Notes: generated by a model not told the origin, from the letters alone. A stretch of DNA of 64,000 nt from Candidatus Avirikenella pullistercoris (GCA_018710935.1 DVIX01000010.1:1-64000); one strand, 5' to 3'; shown: positions 8,577-18,246, counted from the stretch's first letter. Made by a program: numbers and translations.

Positions 8577-9200
8577 ATGTATATAGCGGTTTCAGGAAAT
8601 ATCGGTAGCGGCAAGACTTCATTAGTGGAGATGTTGTCGGAACGGCTGGGTTGGAAGGCCTATTACGAGGAAGTGGATGATAATCCCTATTTAAATGATT
8701 TTTATCAGGATATGGGACGTTGGGCCTTTAATCTGCAGATGTGTTTCCTGAGTAAAAAGATTCGGCAAATCAAAGAGATACTGAATGATAAATGCGATAT
8801 TATTCAAGACAGGACTATTTTTGAAGAAGCGTATGTGTTTGTTACCAACCTTCATAAAATGGGATTGCTGGATACTTCGGATTTCGATCTTTATATGGAA
8901 TTTTTCACCCTGCTTACCGGAGAGGTGAAAGAGCCGGATATCATTATTTATTTAAAGGCGAGTGTGCCGACTCTTGTGAGCCAGATACATAAACGGGGGA
9001 GGGCATATGAGATGCGGATCGAAGAGAGTTATCTGGCAAGCTTGAATGAGCTTTATAATTATTGGATAGAGAAAGTATATAAGGGAAAGGTGATTACGAT
9101 TGATATAGATGAAACCGATTTTATTTTGTATGATTCCATGTTTGAGAAAATAGTCGGGATTGTTCAGTCGGAGATTGCTAAAATCGGTTTGCAGAAGTAG
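8577..9200 (+). CDS. Deoxynucleoside kinase (dNK/dCK-dGK family)
   Basis: 207 residues. It phosphorylates deoxynucleosides in the salvage pathway. The P-loop GNIGSGKTS is at residues 7-15, the catalytic-base region is CDIIQDRTIFEEAYVF (the DRS/ERS equivalent is QDRT), and the lid arginines lie in HKRGRAYEMR, the usual R-G-R-x-x-E lid of the family. Specificity (dA, dG or dC) cannot be read from the sequence. It is separated by 2 bases from the downstream methyltransferase gene, so the two are translated in close succession. Confidence 0.92.
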   Translation: MYIAVSGNIGSGKTSLVEMLSERLGWKAYYEEVDDNPYLNDFYQDMGRWAFNLQMCFLSKKIRQIKEILNDKCDIIQDRTIFEEAYVFVTNLHKMGLLDTSDFDLYMEFFTLLTGEVKEPDIIIYLKASVPTLVSQIHKRGRAYEMRIEESYLASLNELYNYWIEKVYKGKVITIDIDETDFILYDSMFEKIVGIVQSEIAKIGLQK

Positions 9201-9202
9201 TT

Positions 9203-10573
9203 ATGATACAGCTTCCATCGCAGTTTAAAGAACGGAGCAGGGAGGTGGTAGCACCTGCCGAATACGATGCGTTTATCTCTTCCTTCGATATGGAACAGCC
9301 GGTTTCCGTGCGGATGAATCCTTATAAAAAGGGAGAAGCTCCCTTTTGTCAGGAACGGATTCCCTGGTGTAGTGAGGGATATTATCTTTCTTCCCGTCCC
9401 TCTTTTACTTTGCTACCTGTTTTTCATGGCGGGGCATTTTATGTGCAGGAAGCTTCTTCCATGTTTTTAGAGCAGCTTTTTTTACAGGGTATATTCCCTG
9501 CGATAGGGAAAGATATCCGGGTATTGGATTTGTGTGCGGCTCCGGGAGGGAAATCCACACATATCGCCTCTTTATTGGGGAAAGAGGGGTTGTTGGTGGC
9601 GAATGAAGTGATAAAACCTCGTTCGAAAATTCTTGTCGAGAATGTACAGAAATGGGGAACGGCCAATACGATGGTGACGAACAGTGACCCTCGTGCTTTT
9701 GGGAACTTATGTCATTTTTTCGATGTAATGGTGGTCGATGCTCCTTGTTCCGGAGAAGGGATGTTCCGAAAAGAGCCTTTGGCGAGAGAGGAGTGGTCTG
9801 AAGATAATGTGAGCCTTTGTGCACAACGGCAGAGGAGGATTCTTGCCGATGCGTGGGATGCCCTTGCACCCGGCGGCTTTTTGATATACAGTACTTGTAC
9901 TTTTAATCGGGAAGAGAATGAGGAGAATATCGCTTGGATAACCCGGAATTATGAGGTGGAGCCTGTTGAAATATCATTGGTTTCCGAGTGGAATGTCGTC
10001 CGGACGGAAACAGAGGGAATTTCTGCTTTTCGTTTTTTCCCCCACCGTATAAAGGGAGAGGGCTTTTTTGTGACGGTAATGCGGAAAAGTTCCGGAGAGC
10101 GTGTCGAACGGAAGAATAGAGCGGTGGGGAAAGGTGTATTTTTATCTCCTGCAAAAAATGATATGCAGGAACTTAAAAATTGGTTCGGTCATCCGGGAGA
10201 TTGGGAATTCGGGGTGCGCAATCAGGAGGTGTATGCTTTTTATAATGGACGGAAGGCCGATGCGGAACAGATAGCGGCAAAAGTGAATCTTATATATCCG
10301 GGATTGGATGTGGGACAGTTGTTCCATAATAAGTTGAAACCGGCTCATGCTTTGGCATTGTGTAACGATTTGTCATCGTCGGTAGTTCCTGTTGCTTCTT
10401 TGGATGAAGCGGATGCTTTGAATTATCTGAGAAAAGCGGATGTCGGGTGCGAAAAATTTGCTCTTTCGCTGAATCTCATTGTCTATCGGGGAGTATCTCT
10501 GGGATTTTTGAAACGGATAGGAAATCGTTGTAATAATATGTATCCTAAAGAGTATAGGATATTGAATTTATAG
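9203..10573 (+). CDS. rsmF: 16S rRNA m5C methyltransferase, RsmF/NOL1-NOP2-Sun type
   Basis: 456 residues. An N-terminal RNA-binding/fold segment is followed by the Rossmann methyltransferase domain with the SAM motif LDLCAAPGGKSTH at about residues 108-120, the motif IV catalytic cysteine region VVDAPCSGEGMFRK and motif VI STCTFNREENEEN, in which the second cysteine is the nucleophile. A C-terminal PUA-like region with the usual RsmF N-terminal extension pattern (NLIYPGLDVGQLF) completes the protein. RsmF methylates C1407 of 16S rRNA; the exact position in this organism is inferred. Third gene of a likely operon. Confidence 0.9.
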   Translation: MIQLPSQFKERSREVVAPAEYDAFISSFDMEQPVSVRMNPYKKGEAPFCQERIPWCSEGYYLSSRPSFTLLPVFHGGAFYVQEASSMFLEQLFLQGIFPAIGKDIRVLDLCAAPGGKSTHIASLLGKEGLLVANEVIKPRSKILVENVQKWGTANTMVTNSDPRAFGNLCHFFDVMVVDAPCSGEGMFRKEPLAREEWSEDNVSLCAQRQRRILADAWDALAPGGFLIYSTCTFNREENEENIAWITRNYEVEPVEISLVSEWNVVRTETEGISAFRFFPHRIKGEGFFVTVMRKSSGERVERKNRAVGKGVFLSPAKNDMQELKNWFGHPGDWEFGVRNQEVYAFYNGRKADAEQIAAKVNLIYPGLDVGQLFHNKLKPAHALALCNDLSSSVVPVASLDEADALNYLRKADVGCEKFALSLNLIVYRGVSLGFLKRIGNRCNNMYPKEYRILNL

Positions 10574-10643
10574 TTTTGTGTTTGCCAGAGGATATGTTTC
10601 GTTTCGGCAGTATAAAAGAGATGTTTTACCTAAAAATAGAGGA

Positions 10644-11447
10644 ATGAAGAAAGGAATAATTTTGTTTTTGACATTGTCCGTTATATTTACGACGAAGTCT
10701 TTTGCACAGTTCAATCTGGATAGAGCGCTTAATGCGGGGGCGAAAGCCGTAAAGGCCGCTACTCTTTCCGATGCGGAAATCAACGGTTATGTGAAAGAGT
10801 ATATTGATTGGATGGATGCCAATAATCCTGTTTGTGAGGGAGATGATCCTTATGCGGTTCGGCTTGACAGTATTACTCGGAGTATCAATAATATCGATGG
10901 GATTAATATTAAGGCGTACCGTGTCGTAGATGTGAATGCGTTTGCGTGTGCCGACGGCAGTATCCGGGTTTTCGCAGGACTTATGGATGTTATGACGGAT
11001 GAAGAGTTATTGGGAGTTATCGGTCATGAAATAGGCCATTATATGAATAAAGATACTAAAGATGCGTATCGTACGGCTTTACTCACTTCTGCTTTACGCG
11101 ACGGAGTGAGTGCTGCGGGAGGAACGTCGGCAAAACTTTCCGATTCCCAGTTGGGAGACTTGGGAGAAGCGTTGAGTTCTTCTTCTTTCTCACAAAAACA
11201 GGAACGGGAAGCTGATATATACGGATACGAGTTTTTAAAAAGCCATGGCATCAATCCATGGGCGATGGCACTTTCCTTTAAAAAATTGAAACAAATGCAG
11301 GGAGAGATGGGAAGCCAGAAAAGCAGTAAGGTACAACAGCTCTTTTCTACGCATCCCGATTTGGATGCCCGGATAGAAGCTATGGTGAAGCGTGCTCAAG
11401 CAGACGGTTTCGAATGCCCTGTAAAAGATACGGAGGCGGATTTATAG
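10644..11447 (+). CDS. M48 family zinc metalloprotease, secreted
   Basis: 267 residues from ATG 10644, chosen because it begins directly with a signal peptide (MKKGIILFLTLSVIF..., cleavage near SFA-Q) and has a purine-rich AGAGGA just upstream; the upstream GTG/TTG-type extension is not signal-like. The zinc site HEIGH is at residues 128-132 and the third ligand is in EREADIYGYEFL. It is related to LoiP/BepA-type periplasmic proteases with M48C architecture that degrade or fold outer-membrane proteins. No TPR region is present. A strong terminator follows. Confidence 0.93.
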   Translation: MKKGIILFLTLSVIFTTKSFAQFNLDRALNAGAKAVKAATLSDAEINGYVKEYIDWMDANNPVCEGDDPYAVRLDSITRSINNIDGINIKAYRVVDVNAFACADGSIRVFAGLMDVMTDEELLGVIGHEIGHYMNKDTKDAYRTALLTSALRDGVSAAGGTSAKLSDSQLGDLGEALSSSSFSQKQEREADIYGYEFLKSHGINPWAMALSFKKLKQMQGEMGSQKSSKVQQLFSTHPDLDARIEAMVKRAQADGFECPVKDTEADL

Positions 11448-11470
11448 AACTTATGTTAAGGGATAGAAAA

Positions 11471-11501
11471 AAACGGAACATTTTAAATGTTCCGTTTTTT
11501 T
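11471..11501 (+). terminator. Intrinsic terminator after M48 protease gene
   Basis: AAACGGAACATTT pairs with AAATGTTCCGTTT around a two-base turn and ends in a long T run. It may act in both directions, but the minus-strand gene ahead stops only at 11573. Confidence 0.88.
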
Positions 11502-11572
11502 GATGTAATATTTTTGTCGCTTTTATATTCTGTACGGATTTTTTGTCGTTGGTAAATCCGGTAAATTTTTAT

Positions 11573-12562
11573 TTATTTTTTTTCTTCCCATATCCAGTAG
11601 CTGTAAGGGGGATAGTAGAACGGAAGCTGATTCAGTTTTTGAAGGGCTTGCGGATATGTTTGGAACCGGTATATGGAAACGAGATAAAGTTCTTTGGAAG
11701 AAGAGTATATCATTTTTGCATCGGTTCCCTCATTTTGTAATTTCCGGGTGTATTTTTCAGCTAAATCCTTGTTGATAAATGCTCCTGCTATGATATGAAA
11801 ACTCGGAGAAGATACTGTGGCTGTCTGTCCTTTTTTTAGTGAATCCTGTGATGAATCGCTTTTTGCAGGCGGTATGGTTTTTTCTGTCTGTACGGGTGGA
11901 ATGGGGGATGATTTGGGTGAATAGATTATCAATGCGGCAATAATCGCCCCCAATACGATAACCACTCCGATAAGTATCAGGATCAATAATTGTGTATTGG
12001 CATTCTTACGAGGTTTGTTCTCTGTGGGAACATAGGGGGGAGGAGTTTCCGTTTGTGTTTCGGGATGGTTTGTATCATTGTCGGAATGCGGTTCTTCTCC
12101 CTCTTTTTCGGATTCCTGATAATCTTGTTGTATTTCTTCGTTCTGGTAAAAAGGTTCATCTGTTTCCATATCGAACGGATTCAGGTAAGGAGAGAGGCTT
12201 TCGCTTACGGTAAAGATAGCGGCACCTTCAGGATATAAGTTTAATACGCCTACGTTTTCGATATTGTAACGGATACTGTTATCTGTTTTAGTGACAATGT
12301 TGTTTAACCAGCCGTTATATATCTCTTCGGCCTGTTGTTTTTCGACATGGTTGGTATTGCTTATCAGGTCGATGACAGAATTTTCACAAACGTCGTTATT
12401 GTATTCGACGGTATAGCGGGGAGCGGTGAATTTATGGTCATCGCTTAAAGATGCGGCTATGCGTGCGATTTTCAGACTTCCGATAGTAGGAAGATATACC
12501 GGGTTATATTTAACCAAAGTATTGAATATGATCGAACTGACGTTGTTGATGTAATTTTCCAT
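11573..12562 (-). CDS. HU-CCDC81-type and SPOR domain membrane protein
   Basis: 329 residues. The N-terminal ~125 residues resemble the HU-like CCDC81 domain found in Bacteroidota SPOR proteins (LPTIGSLKI, then NVGVLNLY). A Glu/Pro/Thr-rich linker follows, then one transmembrane helix at about residues 193-213 (LLILILIGVVIVLGAII), a Pro/Ser-rich linker, and a C-terminal SPOR domain of ~75 residues (FHIIAGAF.NKDLAEKYTRKLQNEG). SPOR domains bind denuded peptidoglycan at the division septum. The protein is therefore a bitopic inner-membrane protein with a cytoplasmic nucleoid-type domain and a periplasmic wall-binding domain. It lies upstream-to-downstream of lgt on the same strand. Confidence 0.85.
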   Translation of the reverse strand: MENYINNVSSIIFNTLVKYNPVYLPTIGSLKIARIAASLSDDHKFTAPRYTVEYNNDVCENSVIDLISNTNHVEKQQAEEIYNGWLNNIVTKTDNSIRYNIENVGVLNLYPEGAAIFTVSESLSPYLNPFDMETDEPFYQNEEIQQDYQESEKEGEEPHSDNDTNHPETQTETPPPYVPTENKPRKNANTQLLILILIGVVIVLGAIIAALIIYSPKSSPIPPVQTEKTIPPAKSDSSQDSLKKGQTATVSSPSFHIIAGAFINKDLAEKYTRKLQNEGTDAKMIYSSSKELYLVSIYRFQTYPQALQKLNQLPFYYPPYSYWIWEEKK

Positions 12563-12609
12563 AGTATCGTGTATTAGCCTGTTTTAAAATTGAATATGTA
12601 TTTCGATAA

Positions 12610-13464
12610 TTATTTTCCGGACAGAGAAAATTTATGTTTGATTGACATATATAGTATTATAAATCCGATAATGACGAAAGGAATGCTTAATAACTGTCCG
12701 GTATTTAGTCCTAAAGTCATTTGGCGGGTTGCATCCAATGTATCTTGGGGATTTTTGATTGTTTCGATAAAGAAACGGCTTCCGAAAACGGTTATCAGGA
12801 AAAGGGCGAATAGAAGCCCTGGATAACGGGTGCCGATATTTTTTTTGAAATAAAGGTACATTAATAAAATAAATATAAGGGTATATATAACGGCCTCATA
12901 AATCTGGGTGGGATGTGAAGGTAGGGAGTATATGGGGACTGCTCCTTCGTTTGCCCATTCATAGATATTCTCGATGAACCGAAATCCGTAGGAAGAGCCT
13001 GTCGGATCGCCGTATATTTCAGAGTTGAAGAGGTTTCCCAACCTTATCAAAGCGCCTCCGATAGGGATGACGGTTACTACACGGTCGAGTGTCCAGATAT
13101 ACTTGATTTTGTGCTTTCGGGAGAATAGCCAGAGTCCGATTAACATCCCGATAGCTGCACCGTGGCTTGCCAGTCCTCCCTGACGCAGGTTAAAAACCTG
13201 CCATGGGTTTTGCCAATATTCGGCGGATTCATAAAAGATGCAGTGTCCGAGCCGTGCCCCGATGAGGGTAGATATGAAAGCATATAAAAAGATAGAATCC
13301 GATAGTTTGGGATTCAGATTCTCTTTTTTCAGCATTTTGCCAAAAATGTATAAGCCGATTAAAAATGCGGCTATCCAGCAAAGGGCGTAATACCGTACTT
13401 CGAAAGCGCCTATTCTGAAAAGGGCGGGATCGACGTTCCAATCGATAAAAAAAGGAGTCAGCAT
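12610..13464 (-). CDS. lgt: Prolipoprotein diacylglyceryl transferase
   Basis: 284 residues, seven predicted membrane segments. Lgt moves diacylglycerol from phosphatidylglycerol to the lipobox cysteine of prolipoproteins. The family signatures GGLASHGAAIG and the RLGNLFNSEIYGDPT loop with its essential arginine are present. Its start lies 3 bases after the stop of the upstream Crp/Fnr regulator gene, so the two are probably co-transcribed. Confidence 0.95.
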   Translation of the reverse strand: MLTPFFIDWNVDPALFRIGAFEVRYYALCWIAAFLIGLYIFGKMLKKENLNPKLSDSIFLYAFISTLIGARLGHCIFYESAEYWQNPWQVFNLRQGGLASHGAAIGMLIGLWLFSRKHKIKYIWTLDRVVTVIPIGGALIRLGNLFNSEIYGDPTGSSYGFRFIENIYEWANEGAVPIYSLPSHPTQIYEAVIYTLIFILLMYLYFKKNIGTRYPGLLFALFLITVFGSRFFIETIKNPQDTLDATRQMTLGLNTGQLLSIPFVIIGFIILYMSIKHKFSLSGK

Positions 13465-13467
13465 CTA

Positions 13468-14130
13468 TTATTTATTGTCGTTAAGAATTGATTTAAGTTT
13501 TTCTACGTCCGATACGATAATCCGGGTATCTTCTACCTGAATGGCATTCACTTTGGTAAAATCTTCCAATACCCGTTCTACGGAGTTCATCGTAACTTCG
13601 AAATATTTGACCAGGTCTTTTTCGCAGGTAGGCTCATGGAGATTATAGGTTTTGTTTATCAGGTATTCTGCTATTTGGCTTTTCAACGAACGGAAAGAGA
13701 GGTAAAACAATTTTTTGGTAAGTAGATTAGCGCGTTGGCTGAGAATGTCGATGAAATTGGATAATATGACAGGGTCTTCCTGCATCATTCCGAACAGAGA
13801 TGCCCGGTGGAGCATCAGTATAGAAACGTCCGATTGTGCAACGACATTAATCGGCAACCGGTTGTACCCTCCGAACAGAAAAGCGGGAGAAATCAGATTC
13901 GGTGCTTTGATTTCGTTCGAACGCATGATGATACCGCCGGAATTGGTCGTTTCACCGCGAACTATTCCTTTCAGAACAATCATTAAACTGGAATAAGCCG
14001 TATCTTTTTTAGCGATAACTTCTCCTTTCTTAAACTCAATAACGGAATAGGTGTATTTGTTGAGCAGTTCTGCAATGTGCTCTTTTTCAAGGCCTCGGAA
14101 AAGAGGGCTTTGTTCGAGTATTGTATCCAT
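13468..14130 (-). CDS. Crp/Fnr family transcriptional regulator
   Basis: 220 residues: an N-terminal cyclic-nucleotide-binding-like barrel (PLFRGLEKEHI..., residues ~8-120), a long dimer helix and a C-terminal winged helix-turn-helix (CEKDLVKYFEVTMNSVERVLEDF). No cysteine cluster of the Fnr iron-sulfur type is visible in the N-terminus, and the cAMP-contact pattern is not conserved, so the ligand is unknown. Bacteroidota carry many such regulators with divergent HTH helices. Confidence 0.88.
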   Translation of the reverse strand: MDTILEQSPLFRGLEKEHIAELLNKYTYSVIEFKKGEVIAKKDTAYSSLMIVLKGIVRGETTNSGGIIMRSNEIKAPNLISPAFLFGGYNRLPINVVAQSDVSILMLHRASLFGMMQEDPVILSNFIDILSQRANLLTKKLFYLSFRSLKSQIAEYLINKTYNLHEPTCEKDLVKYFEVTMNSVERVLEDFTKVNAIQVEDTRIIVSDVEKLKSILNDNK

Positions 14131-14307
14131 GGCTTACGCTTTTTGAGTTTCCTTATTTGTTTGACAGGAGAGTTTCATTCTGTTTTTAAAAGGAATATTA
14201 TTTTCCCTTCAAAAACTTTACCTGTTCGAAACAATTATTAAGCTAAGATACAAAAAAATATTGAATTCGGGATATCGGGATAAAGGAGAGGGGAATTGTA
14301 GCGCGGT

Positions 14308-15015
14308 TTACAGGTCGAAAAGGGTGAACCGGTTGGTCTTTCCGTCTATTGTCAGAAGTTTCCCGGCGAGGGGAGAGCCGTACCCGGTCAATAGTTTTAT
14401 GGCTTCCAGTGCCTGAATGGAACCGACGATGCCCGGTAGGGGGGATAATACTCCGACAGGGGATTTCTGTGTCCGGGGTATTTGCGGGAAAAGGTCGCTG
14501 TAAGAACCTGCCTGGCCGTAATTGAAGACGCTGACTTGTCCTTGTGTCTGTTCGGCAGAGCCGTAGATGAAAGGTATGGAAAATTCCCGGCATATTTTAT
14601 CGACAAGGTAACGGGTAGGGTAATTATCTGAACAGTCGATGGTTAAATCATATTCTTTTATGATTTGGCTTGCGTTTTCAACCGTAATGTAAGAATTATA
14701 AACATCGGTGTTCGTGTCGCTGTTGATAAGTTTTACTTTTCGGGCGGCACATTCCGCTTTCGGGTGTCCTAAATCCTTTTCTGTATATAAAACTTGGCGT
14801 TGCAGGTTACTGAGGGATACGATATCGGAGTCGGCTATTCCTAACCGTCCTATTCCTGCCGCGGCTAAATAATGGAGCACGGCGCTGCCCAAGCCGCCGG
14901 CTCCTATTACCAATACACGTCCGTTCAACAGTTTTTCCTGTTGTTCCGGAGTAAAATCTTCTACCAGCAGGTTGCGTACGTACCGTTCCTGTTGTTGTTC
15001 CGATAATTGCGTCAT
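14308..15015 (-). CDS. thiF: ThiF-type adenylyltransferase (HesA/MoeB/ThiF family)
   Basis: 235 residues. It activates the C-terminal glycine of ThiS by adenylation for sulfur transfer. The nucleotide-binding GAGGLGS at residues ~38-44, the DxDxVxLSNLQRQ segment and the TIDCSDNYPTR loop match the E1-like fold. The zinc-binding and persulfide cysteines of E. coli ThiF are not evident: the expected C-x-x-C region reads SYSDLFPQIP, and the protein ends at LFDL with no C-terminal CxxC. Last gene of the thiamine operon; its start lies 7 bases after the thiH stop. Confidence 0.9.
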   Translation of the reverse strand: MTQLSEQQQERYVRNLLVEDFTPEQQEKLLNGRVLVIGAGGLGSAVLHYLAAAGIGRLGIADSDIVSLSNLQRQVLYTEKDLGHPKAECAARKVKLINSDTNTDVYNSYITVENASQIIKEYDLTIDCSDNYPTRYLVDKICREFSIPFIYGSAEQTQGQVSVFNYGQAGSYSDLFPQIPRTQKSPVGVLSPLPGIVGSIQALEAIKLLTGYGSPLAGKLLTIDGKTNRFTLFDL

Positions 15016-15022
15016 AAATTAT

Positions 15023-16162
15023 TCAGGCTCCTATTTGTGAACTTTGCATATAAAGCGACCAATCTTTCCATACAGCTTCCATGCCATGTGCTTTTACCGA
15101 ACGTACTACGTCGTCTACACTCCGGTCGTCGTTTACACTGAATTGTTCCAGTTCTTTATTTTTATCGTAATCGGAATAACCTCCCGGCGCTGTTTTTGAA
15201 CCGGCACTAAGGGTCGTGATTCCGAGTGTCATTACATTATCCCTGAAATAGGGGCTTTCACGGGTGGAAAGCGAAATTTCCACATCCTCGCTCAATAATC
15301 GGTAAGCACAAATCAGTTGCAGTAATTGCCGTTCATTTGCAGGGTAGTTGGGCTGGAATCCTTCTCCGACGAAGGGACGCAGGCGTGGGAAAGAGATGGA
15401 ACATTTCGTCCGCCAATATTTGTTTTCCAGATAACGGGTGTGAAGGGCCGTAAAGAAGGCATCGGTACGCCATTCTTCCAAACCGATAAGATTGGCTACT
15501 CCTATCTTATAAACACCGGCTTCCCCTAAACGGTCGGGAGTTTCCAGCCGATAACGGTAATCCCTTTTCTTCCCGGCCAGGTGGTAAAGCGGATAATTTT
15601 TTTCATTGTAAGTTTCCTGATAAACATATACCGAATGCAGCCCTTTATCCATAAGATAACGGTAATCGTCTGTGTCGAGTGGTTGTACCTCAATGGATGT
15701 TTGTGAGAAATAACGTTTCATCGTGGTAATGGACTCGCCCAAATATTCCACTCCCGCTTTGGCCGGGGCTTCCCCGGTTACCAGCAGAATATGTTCGAAC
15801 GGGTGTTTCCGGATTGCTTCGGCTTCGATAGCTATCTGTTCTTGTGAAAGAACGGTACGTTTAATTTTGTTGCCGCAGTTGAACCCGCAATAGATACAAC
15901 GGTTGGAGCAATAGTTGGAAAGATAGAGGGGAGTGTATAGCTGTATTACTTTTCCGAATCGGCGGCGGGTGATTTCCGCGCTTTTTTGAGCCATTGCCTC
16001 TAAATAATTTTCGGCTGCCGGAGAAACCAAAGCGGCAAAATCATCCAATGATACGTTGCCCCTCTCGGCCAAAGCACGTTCTACGTCGGCAGGTTTGGAG
16101 GCGTATATTTTTTTGGTTATGTCATCCCAGTTATAACGGGATATTTCGTCATAAAAAGTCAT
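15023..16162 (-). CDS. thiH: 2-iminoacetate synthase ThiH (radical SAM)
   Basis: 379 residues. It cleaves tyrosine by radical SAM chemistry to give dehydroglycine for the thiazole ring. The CxxxCxxC 4Fe-4S motif is seen as SNRCIYCGFNC, preceded by the ThiH-type N-terminus (TFYDEISRYNWDDI). The C-terminal region contains STRESPYFRD, typical of ThiH. Use of ThiH rather than the oxidase ThiO fits an anaerobe. Located between thiG and thiF with short gaps. Confidence 0.95.
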   Translation of the reverse strand: MTFYDEISRYNWDDITKKIYASKPADVERALAERGNVSLDDFAALVSPAAENYLEAMAQKSAEITRRRFGKVIQLYTPLYLSNYCSNRCIYCGFNCGNKIKRTVLSQEQIAIEAEAIRKHPFEHILLVTGEAPAKAGVEYLGESITTMKRYFSQTSIEVQPLDTDDYRYLMDKGLHSVYVYQETYNEKNYPLYHLAGKKRDYRYRLETPDRLGEAGVYKIGVANLIGLEEWRTDAFFTALHTRYLENKYWRTKCSISFPRLRPFVGEGFQPNYPANERQLLQLICAYRLLSEDVEISLSTRESPYFRDNVMTLGITTLSAGSKTAPGGYSDYDKNKELEQFSVNDDRSVDDVVRSVKAHGMEAVWKDWSLYMQSSQIGA

Positions 16163-16172
16163 TTTCGAAATT

Positions 16173-16946
16173 TTACAGGTTGTTGAGGAATGAAGTTAGC
16201 GGGCTGGTTGCATTTGCATGGACGGAGGTAGGGGCGAGTTTTGCTTCAAATGCCATGCGTCCTGCTTCTACGGCCATTTTAAAAGCTAAAGCCATTGCCT
16301 TGGTATCTTGTGCTGCTGCGATAGCGGTGTTGACCATTACGGCGTCGGCTCCCATCTCCATGGCCGCAGCAGCATGGGAAGGAGCGCCTATCCCCGCATC
16401 CACGACTACGGGTACGTTGCTCTGTTCGATGATGATTCTCAAAAATTCCGAAGTAGCTAATCCTTTATTGGACCCGATCGGAGCGCCTAATGGCATTACG
16501 CATGCGGCACCTGCGTCTTCCAATCGTTTGCAGAGTACAGGGTCGGCATGGATATAAGGCATTACGATAAATCCGTCTTTTGCCAATTCTTCCGTAGCTT
16601 TTAACGTTTCCGTTGCGTCGGGCATCAGATAACGGGGATCGGGATGAATTTCGAGTTTCAATAAATTGGTTTGCAGGGCTTCCCTCGCTAATTGTGCGGC
16701 AAAAACAGCCTCTTTAGCTGTGCGTACGCCGGAGGTATTGGGTAATAATTGTAATCCGGGGTGTTGAATATGGGTAATCATATCGTCTTGTTTATCATTG
16801 ATATTTACCCGTTTGAGGGCTACGGTAACTAACTCGCTGCCGCTTGCCATTATCGCTTCCCGCATCTCTTCCGATGAAGCGAATTTGCCTGTTCCGAGGA
16901 ATAGGCGGGAGGTGAAACTGTAATCACCGATTTTTAAGTTTGTCAT
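16173..16946 (-). CDS. thiG: Thiazole synthase ThiG
   Basis: 257 residues. It assembles the thiazole phosphate ring from DXP, dehydroglycine and ThiS-thiocarboxylate. The Schiff-base lysine lies in [16 protein letters not shown], the phosphate-binding loops are [13 protein letters not shown] and [12 protein letters not shown]. Full length for the family. 19 bases separate it from the thiE stop. Confidence 0.96.
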   Translation of the reverse strand: MTNLKIGDYSFTSRLFLGTGKFASSEEMREAIMASGSELVTVALKRVNINDKQDDMITHIQHPGLQLLPNTSGVRTAKEAVFAAQLAREALQTNLLKLEIHPDPRYLMPDATETLKATEELAKDGFIVMPYIHADPVLCKRLEDAGAACVMPLGAPIGSNKGLATSEFLRIIIEQSNVPVVVDAGIGAPSHAAAAMEMGADAVMVNTAIAAAQDTKAMALAFKMAVEAGRMAFEAKLAPTSVHANATSPLTSFLNNL

Positions 16947-16965
16947 CTATTTCAGGTTTATATTT

Positions 16966-17628
16966 TTATAAGTTTTCTTTCTTGAAATTTTCCGCAACAG
17001 CTTCGATAAAACTTCTTGTCGTTTCTTCCGGATGCCCATCGGCACTGATAGCTCCGGAGACGGCTATCCCGCTGATTCCAGTGTCTTTCAGCAGCGGAAT
17101 ATCGTTTAAGGTGATACCTCCGATAGCCACTGTCGGAAGTGTTTTCAGCCCTTTTTCCTGCAATGATTCGAAGATAGATGCATATCCTTCCCTGCCCAGT
17201 ACCGGACTTAAATTTTTTTTCGTAGTTGTAAAGCGGTAAGGTCCTAATCCGATATAATCGGCACCATTGGCCAGAATGTCCAATATATCTTCTAGGGTAT
17301 TGGCTGTTCGGCCGATGATTTTATCGGGCCCTAATATTTGCCGGGCTTTTAGGGTTTCCATGTCGTTTTTTCCCAGATGAACGCCGTCGGCATCTATTTG
17401 TTCGGCAATGGCTACCCGGTCGTTTATTATTAAAGTCGCTCCGTATTCCCGGCACAGGCCTTTTATTATCCGGGCAGTTGCCAGCATTTCACTGTCGGAA
17501 GATTCTTTCATGCGTAATTGTACCCAGTCGCCTCCGCCTGATAAAAAAGCTTTCGTTTCTTCGATAATGGCTTCCGGCGTTCGTTTCCCGGTAATGTAAT
17601 GTAATTTCGATATTTTTTTTATTCCCAT
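16966..17628 (-). CDS. thiE: Thiamine-phosphate synthase ThiE
   Basis: 220 residues. It couples HMP pyrophosphate to the thiazole phosphate to give thiamine phosphate. Family motifs are QLRMK near residue 36, LIINDR, DGVHLGKND and the C-terminal VAIGGIT plus GIAVSGAI phosphate loops. Its first 10 bases overlap the end of the tenI-like gene, indicating translational coupling. Confidence 0.94.
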   Translation of the reverse strand: MGIKKISKLHYITGKRTPEAIIEETKAFLSGGGDWVQLRMKESSDSEMLATARIIKGLCREYGATLIINDRVAIAEQIDADGVHLGKNDMETLKARQILGPDKIIGRTANTLEDILDILANGADYIGLGPYRFTTTKKNLSPVLGREGYASIFESLQEKGLKTLPTVAIGGITLNDIPLLKDTGISGIAVSGAISADGHPEETTRSFIEAVAENFKKENL

Positions 17629-18245
17629 GCCGATACGATTTTTTTATAGTTCTGAACGCTTTTCGATGAATCGATAGAACCGTTTTGCGGTTCCCATACG
17701 GAACCGCACAATGCTGCACCGTCGAATCCCAACGATTTGATACTGGTTATATTATTTCTGTCTATTCCGCCTAATGCAACGATTTTGCAACGGTATTCCT
17801 TTTTATGTTCTTTTAAATATTTTCTTATCTTTCCCGGCTCCAGCTTGGACATGTATCCTTGTTTGGAAATACTGTTGAAAACAGGACTGAGAAAGACGTA
17901 GTCGGCGTCTGTTTTGCTTGCATCGTCCAGTTCTTCTAACGAATGGCAGGGGATGCTTCTCCGCTCATCCTTTTTTTCCGGTAAAAGCGCCATTTCTTTT
18001 ATCCGGGTATGGAATCCGCCCAAACGATAAGTTTGAAAAAGGTTGAAACGGTGGTGTATGGAGAGTTGTTTCCTGTTTATGTGAGTACATAGCTCATCTA
18101 AAAAACGCCGTAGCGTATCTTCATCCGTATCCGGTTTCCGGATGTGAATACGACAGGGGAAAGATTCGGCCAGAATACGCAGCGTTTCAGCTTCACCTTT
18201 GTATACTTGAGGCAAAGTAATGATTAGTGGAACCGGGAAATCCAT
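17619..18245 (-). CDS. tenI: TenI/ThiE-like protein
   Basis: 208 residues from ATG 18245 (beginning MDFPVPLIITLP), immediately after the thiS stop. It is a second (beta/alpha)8 barrel of the ThiE superfamily: SIHHRFNLF replaces the INDR region, and a C-terminal ALGGID...GFDGAALCGSVW retains the phosphate loop. The HMP-PP-binding arginine/lysine motif of true ThiE (QLRxK) reads HIRKPD here. In other bacteria TenI is a thiazole tautomerase; that role is inferred. Second gene of the operon. Confidence 0.82.
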   Translation of the reverse strand: MDFPVPLIITLPQVYKGEAETLRILAESFPCRIHIRKPDTDEDTLRRFLDELCTHINRKQLSIHHRFNLFQTYRLGGFHTRIKEMALLPEKKDERRSIPCHSLEELDDASKTDADYVFLSPVFNSISKQGYMSKLEPGKIRKYLKEHKKEYRCKIVALGGIDRNNITSIKSLGFDGAALCGSVWEPQNGSIDSSKSVQNYKKIVSAWE

Positions 18246-18246
18246 T

